Source: Adineta ricciae
Lineage: Eukaryota > Rotifera > Eurotatoria > Adinetida > Adinetidae
DNA: 64,000 nucleotides
Direction: 5' to 3'
Assembly (NCBI GenBank): GCA_905250025.1
Contig: CAJNOJ010000007.1
Span: forward strand, 310,001-374,000
Shown here: positions 58,586 through 64,000 of the stretch, in pieces
How the letters are laid out: every line of letters starts with the position of its first letter
How positions within the stretch are numbered: the stretch's first letter is position 1
Translations under genes and position numbers: made by a program
Notes under the pieces: generated by a model
Seen by the model: the letters and a program-made list of their open reading frames with translations, nothing else
Databases searched by the model: none
Told to the model about the DNA's origin: nothing

Positions 58586-61500
58586 AGCGCGCACAAAACC
58601 GGGTGACAATGTTAATGCATGATAATAGGCATCAACTGCTTTTTCACTTTGACCACCATTTGCTAATGCTGCACCCAACTTATTCCATAATAGAGCATCC
58701 TAAAACATAATCACGTCGTTAACATGCGTTTTCTCCTCATTTCACCATCTGTCAACTTCATTAGATATCAAGAACGATAATATGCACTACTCTTTTCTCG
58801 ACGAACCTATTTCCGTTTTTACATACCTACTGCGCATGAAAGCTTCCTTTCTTATTAATTTACAATCAAATTAGTCCACAGAAACTTTCTTTGATTGAAT
58901 AGCCTTTTCGTTTACCACTCAGTTTTCTACTTACATTGGGTTTAGCGAGAACGGCCGTATTGAAACATTCAGCTGCTTTATCATAATCGCCAGGTAAATG
59001 AAACAATACACCGAGACATACCTAAAACAAAAAAACCTCATGTTTCTCCCTGAAAAATACACACTCTCTCGTCGTTACTTGAAGATCAGAATCAATATCA
59101 CTTGGACTACTTGATAATGAAACTGCTTGTAAAAAAAGCTCTTGCAATTCTTCGAATGCCAATCTAAAAATATCAAAGAAGAGAATCGATCTTTGCCAAA
59201 AGTCATTTGATAGTAAAAACATACTCATCGAGCAACCTGGGTTCCTCCACTGCTGCTTGTGGTCGACGATTTGACAAAAGATGAGAATATTTATCATTGT
59301 TTTCTAACCATTTTCGTAAAGAATCTAACGCTTCATTTGTCAACAATTCATTAGCGTAGCATGACGCTAATGTTAAATATGCTTGTAAATTTTTTGGATC
59401 GAGTTCTACACATCTACGAAACAAACAGCCCGTGTTTATTAAAACTTCATTGACAAGTTTCATTTTACTTTTTTAATGCGCATATAGCAGGTCCATCCTG
59501 TTCATTTTCACTTTGAGTTATGCCGAGATACAGCCATGCCTAGAAGAACGATACAATGTCAATGGAAACTTTGCAATATGAACAGTGATAGATCAGTACG
59601 AATTGTATGTTGAATTAAGCTTTTTTTCAATTTCACACTTTCGCTAGAGATGAAACGCATTCCGTCTAATTATCGGTCTTATCTATCGGATGATTTGACT
59701 TTGTTATCTGTTAGTTTTGCATATGATAAACAAATATACAAACAACGATGTTTCTTCTCTTCGTTTGAACTCTACTGTATAGAGGAGAAAATATGTCAAT
59801 AAGATAGTGATTATACAAGACCATCCTATTCTGCTGACAAAGCTGTGAATTTCTCTCGTTCTTCGGGTTATATGCGGAATAACATGAAACACTCGAATAA
59901 AAACTCTATTAACTGTTCTTTCGTGTGATCATGAATGAGAAAATCTAATTAATAAGAAAAATATTGATGTTTTGATTTGTTATCCTTACATCAACATGGT
60001 CGGCTTGCTTTTGGACGGCAGCTTCAAATAATAGAACAGCATTGACGATATCATGAGCTTGTAAACGTTTAAGACCTTCTTCGAAAGGATTTGAATGATC
60101 GAGAAATGGATTAGTTTTTGCAAATTTATATTCTGAATAGTTATCGCCATTATCCATCAAATGACGAAGCCAAGATTGTGAACGTGGAATTGGACTAGAA
60201 GAATTCGAAGAAAATGTCTTCGATTCACATCATCAAGCGAACGTACTCATCTAGCGAGGATAGACTGACAGGATCGGCTGTCCAGTCTGGTTGCCACTGA
60301 TTTTCATTCGATAGTTCATTAGAGAACTCATTAATCCATTTGTCTACTGTTGCATCCTAAATGAATGAAGATGTATAGTGGAAAAAATTGACTTGAGTTT
60401 TTCGTACTTTCGCGTCGCGTGTAGCCTCTTGCTTCTTGGCATCGACGGTGGATTTTTCTCCATTACCGCCAGCTACATGTTCAACGAAACTTTTAAACTA
60501 AACGAAAACGAGAAAGAATCAAGACGCTGATCTATGAATTAAATCTTAATTTTACTTCTGTATCGGCTGCAAATTGCGTTTCTTGTAGTAACGAGAGAAT
60601 GTTTTGTGCAGCTTTGACAGTATCATTGTCAAATCCAGCATCAATTGCAGATGGTTGTTGATCAAGAAAAATAGGATTCGAATTCAATGGAAAGGATGCC
60701 GATGGAGGTCTAAAAAAAGCATTCGTAATCAGGGCCATGCTGACCAATTTTATTTCGATCACTATGTCACCGTCACTCTGACACACATTTTCTGTCGGAG
60801 CAGATGAACTAGGCTTTTGATTATTTGAATAATATATCTGAATGAATAATCATGTACTTTCGAAGGACGATTTATCGATGACTGAAGGTCATATTGTATA
60901 TTACAAACTCACAAACACCTATCCTCGCCTTCCTTCTGCGAAAATCTGAATTCTCATGGACATAAACAGATTACATGCGGCTTTCTCTAATACGGTCTAC
61001 TATTGACTGATTAGTTTTTCATATCTTACATATAAGTTTGTTCATTCCATGGCATCCATTGTGAATGTTGTTGTTGTTGCTGCTGAAGATGAAAATCATT
61101 CATAATTTGTGGCGGTGCTTGCATATGTTGATTCGGTGGTGGATGAATAACTGATGATGAAAAATTATTATTAATTTTTGGTACATTAGTTGCATGAGAT
61201 GAAAAGTCATTAGTAAATGAATCAAGAAATTGTGTTGTCCATTCATATTCTAGGAAAATGAAACCAAAAGAGCGAATTGAGTTTTCTTACGAGAAGAAAA
61301 ACTTCACAATCAAGATGTTCTTACCATGTTTATTCGTATTATCGAGAGCATCATCAGCTAAACGTAAACCGGTTAAAAGGCCTTCAAGATGAAACGTATT
61401 TGGTGCAGCAATCGGCCGATGATATTCGTTAACAAGTTCATCAATTGTTGCATTACTACCGCCAGTTAGATTCGCACTCTACAACAACGAAAAAAACAAC

Positions 61501-61739
61501 ACATCAGGATTAGTATCGATAACAACAACAACAAAAGAAGATAGTCATACAGTAAAATTATTTGTTGCTGGCTTAATGAGACCATCCTAAATGTAAAGGT
61601 AATGAATCACCGAGAGATTTGCACTGAAATGACTTACTTGGGTAACAAGTGTATTATCACGTGTATAGAATTGGCTTAATTTAATCAACGGGTTTGTTGT
61701 GCCACATTCGGCATCAAGGAGAGGTTTGAGTGCAGCCAT
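58586..61739 (-). CDS. PEX5: Peroxisomal targeting signal 1 receptor PEX5, C-terminus missing
   Basis: PEX5 binds PTS1 cargo in the cytosol by its TPR domain, docks at the peroxisome, and is recycled by ubiquitination of an N-terminal Cys. The first exon reads [20 protein letters not shown], with that Cys at residue 12 (human Cys11 in ECGGANPLMK). WxxxF motifs for PEX14 include WTTQF (about 61240) and WINEF (about 60330). TPRs start at [20 protein letters not shown] and continue through [57 protein letters not shown] and [20 protein letters not shown]. The frame ends at LSPGFVRA, where human has YIRSRYNLGISCINLG; the final TPR and C-terminal helices, which carry PTS1-contacting Asn residues, are absent. 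The ATG is directly preceded by a YAG acceptor. Confidence 0.92.
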
Positions 61740-62858
61740 CTATGAATTGTGGGATGAAAGGATAAGAATAAAAAATGCGAATCTAGAAATGTACGCGAGT
61801 GAGAAGAAAAAATAACAATGAAGACATCAACGTATAATCATCTGTATCTTTCGATATGACTAAGTGAGTTCGTCGCGTTGGCACAAGTCCAATTTCAACG
61901 TTGTCGTTTTCCTCCGTCTTTTTTTTTCTTCTTCTTGTTCTCCTTGAAACAACTGGGTAAATAATGGTTAGCCAATCAGATTCGTTGCAGTCATCTGGAG
62001 CGACAAACAAAGGGGAAAATAAATGGAGTTTTGTCAAAAAAATCCAATAATAAACTGTTGAGCAGGGAAAATGTAAAGTTTTAAGGAAAAATTGAAAATC
62101 TTTCTAAGAAAAATTCTTTCGATATTTTTCTCAAGAAAAATTTTTGTGTCTCTTCTTTCTACCATTTTTGTTTTTGCTCGCTGTCTCTGAAGAAATAAAC
62201 ATAAACGGTGTGTGTATGTTTGTTTGTTTCGATGTGCATACGGCGCTCAACCAACGGTTTCCAAGCGTATTGTGTGCACATTCGATTCTTTCGTTTTTTT
62301 TTCTTCTGTGTTGCGTTGTACTCGTATGCACATATATTCATACGTGTGTGTATATAACTGAAAGTGCACGAGGGCTAACAAAAAGGCAGAATGTGAAGAA
62401 GAAATCGAATATATCGACTACTAAACCAAGGTTTCTTTCGCTCTGCGCATGTATCTGTCTTTCCCTCTTTGCCCTATCTCGCCTGACTTCGTCGTCATCA
62501 TCATTTGTATGTTATACAAAAAGTAAAATCGATATGTAATCTTACTTTGAATGTTTTAACAAACAAGTCGGTTTCTTCACAGATCTTCATAGAAATAGAG
62601 CAGATGAAAACGTGCTACACGAATTGATTTCTTCACAAGTTGAGCATATTTATTAGACATAGACTTCTACTCAGTTAGTTAGTTATTTTTTTCTTCTTTC
62701 GTTGCTATACAAATATTAGATGCACAGTTCAAGACATAGATTTTGTTTGAAAGTTATTTGTACAATCAAAAATATTCTTCTTAGTTTGTGTTTGTTTCAG
62801 ATTTTGAGTGAGTAAGGGTGTAAGTTGGCCATCCTCCCACGATTAACGACGGAACATC
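61740..62858. promoter_or_regulatory. Divergent intergenic region between PEX5 and the CELF-like gene
   Basis: About 1.1 kb between two divergently transcribed genes. It has an acceptor at the PEX5 start and a strong acceptor tttgtttcag (AG 62799-62800) 58 nt before the CELF-like start. Open frames such as 62144-62539 are Cys/Phe/Leu-rich translations of pyrimidine tracts and are not supported. Confidence 0.55.
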
Positions 62859-63993
62859 ATGTCCGCAATGACGGTCACAAGCGGTGGCGTTAGCGGCAAT
62901 ACTAATAATAATGGTGGAGGCGGTGAACCCACAGATGGTTTTACTTTATTTCACAGTCGACCACCAGTTTGGCCTACATCAAATCAATCCTTACTTGATC
63001 ATCAGTGGAATGAATCGATATTTTCACCCGCTCATCAGCAACAGCAGCAGCATCGTTCATGGCCGTCCGAGCCATTCGGTAGTGATATCGGCGGTGATGA
63101 ATTACCATATCCAAGGCAAACATCAAGTCATAATAATAGTGATTTCAGTCCGCTACCATCATCACCGGCAACTTTATTAAATGGTAATCATTTCGGTCAA
63201 GCAGGACGTTTTCAATTTCCAAATGATTCGACATCCTCACCATATGGTCCTCAACAATTACCATCGATGTCATCGTGTTTTAGTGATTCATTGTATGATC
63301 CATCACCATCATCCGTACTATTTTCCAATGACATAGATCGCCGTAATAATTCTCTATTAGACTCGCGTCAACAACAACAGCAACATCAACAACAATCATC
63401 ATCGTTAGATAATCAAATGATTCCAAGAGATTCGAAATTAACATTAGATCAAATGGTTGGACATTTCGCTGATCTACAATTACAACCACCATCAATGCCA
63501 CCCCCCTCATCAGCTTACCCATCTTATCAAAATCCATTTCTACCTCCATCAAATGATCAACAACAACAACAACAACAACAACAAATTCTATCACCATTTT
63601 ATTATCAACAATCATCGCCATCGAACCAACAACTACCTTCATCAATGATGAATTCACGGTTACCACCACCACCTCCATTCGGTAATCATCTATATGTGAA
63701 CTCACCATCATCTCCACATACTCAATATTCACTGACACAACAACAACCAAATGGACCGTTATCAACGGCCGCATCGAACATGTTTAACGATCGGTTCGAA
63801 CGTAACGATGGTTGTCTACCTTTTTCAAACAATTCATCATATTTATCGGCAATGCGCTTTTCACCCAATCCAGCTTATCGCACAACCAAAAGTGGCAAAC
63901 AACAGATCGGTCCTGAAAATTCCAACTTATTCATTTGTCATTTACCACAAGAGACAAATGATCAATCATTGATGAATTTATTTTCTCAATTTG
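62859..63993 (+). CDS. CELF-type RNA-binding protein, 5' part (first coding exon)
   Basis: One long open exon of about 378 codons from ATG 62859 to the donor gtaagt at 63994; the gene continues beyond the window. Residues 1-350 are Gln/Ser/Pro/Asn-rich with no RRM, including Q runs near 63375 and 63560-63580. At about residue 350 begins an RRM: GKQQIGPENSNLFICHLPQE followed by SLMNLFSQFG, very close to CELF/Bruno RRM3 (GPEGANLFIYHLPQEF...). CELF proteins regulate splicing, translation and mRNA decay through GU-rich sites. Typical CELFs have two RRMs before this point; here they are replaced by the disordered region. Other single-RRM proteins remain possible because only the first third of the RRM is visible. 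Confidence 0.75.
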
Positions 63994-64000
63994 GTAAGTT

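Noticed and set aside
62144-62539. 131-codon frame between PEX5 and CELF-like
   Set aside because: Cys/Phe/Leu-rich translation of pyrimidine tracts in a divergent promoter region; no splice sites or motif.
1-64000. Transposable elements, viral fossils, CRISPR arrays, rRNA genes
   Set aside because: No reverse transcriptase, transposase, integrase, capsid or envelope motif, long terminal repeat, regularly spaced repeat array or rRNA signature was noticed on either strand.

Overview
The window looks like nuclear DNA of a compact, AT-rich invertebrate genome, most likely a bdelloid rotifer of the Adineta type. The genes are animal genes (SoxD, ataxin-1 AXH, IFT88, PEX5, BOLA3, RALBP1, CELF, RPL27A), most introns are only about 50-60 nt, and most genes have a pyrimidine-rich YAG just upstream of the start codon, as expected for spliced-leader trans-splicing. 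Two collinear copies of one gene block also differ by only a few percent, like allelic copies. The species call is inference; no marker gene settles it.

The dominant structure is a giant inverted repeat. Bases 1-18832 and 19497-38287 are reverse-complement copies of each other, separated by a 664-bp unique spacer. Each arm carries the same six genes: the 5' end of RALBP1, RPL27A, an ataxin-1-like AXH gene, IFT88, a FAM47E-like gene and a SoxD transcription factor, with the two SoxD 5' sides facing the centre. The left arm is cut by the window edge, so its outer end is unknown. Coding divergence is about 4% in a stretch of RPL27A, but the innermost ~520 bp of the arms are identical apart from three small repeat-associated indels. 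This is the kind of palindrome reported in the first Adineta vaga assembly as evidence against conventional meiosis. A later chromosome-scale assembly found ordinary homologous chromosomes and treated such palindromes as assembly errors. The sequence alone cannot decide between a real palindrome and two haplotypes wrongly joined head to head.

From 38288 to 64000 the sequence is single copy in this window. In order it holds: the rest of RALBP1 (+), BOLA3 (+), an LDLR class A/PPxY membrane protein (-), a large unrecognised disordered protein (-), a 72-aa unknown ORF (-), a pair of unrecognised acidic paralogues (-), a transglutaminase-like protein that has lost two catalytic residues (-), PEX5 (-), and the start of a CELF-type RNA-binding protein (+). 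One paralogue lies inside a transglutaminase intron. The PEX5 reading frame loses homology exactly at an undetermined base (N, 58585). A second N lies at 43982 in a gene-poor stretch.

FAM47E-like and IFT88 lie head to tail with about 104 bp between stop and start and a splice acceptor in the gap, in both arms, which suggests an operon. I see no transposon, viral fossil, CRISPR array, tRNA or rRNA gene in the window.
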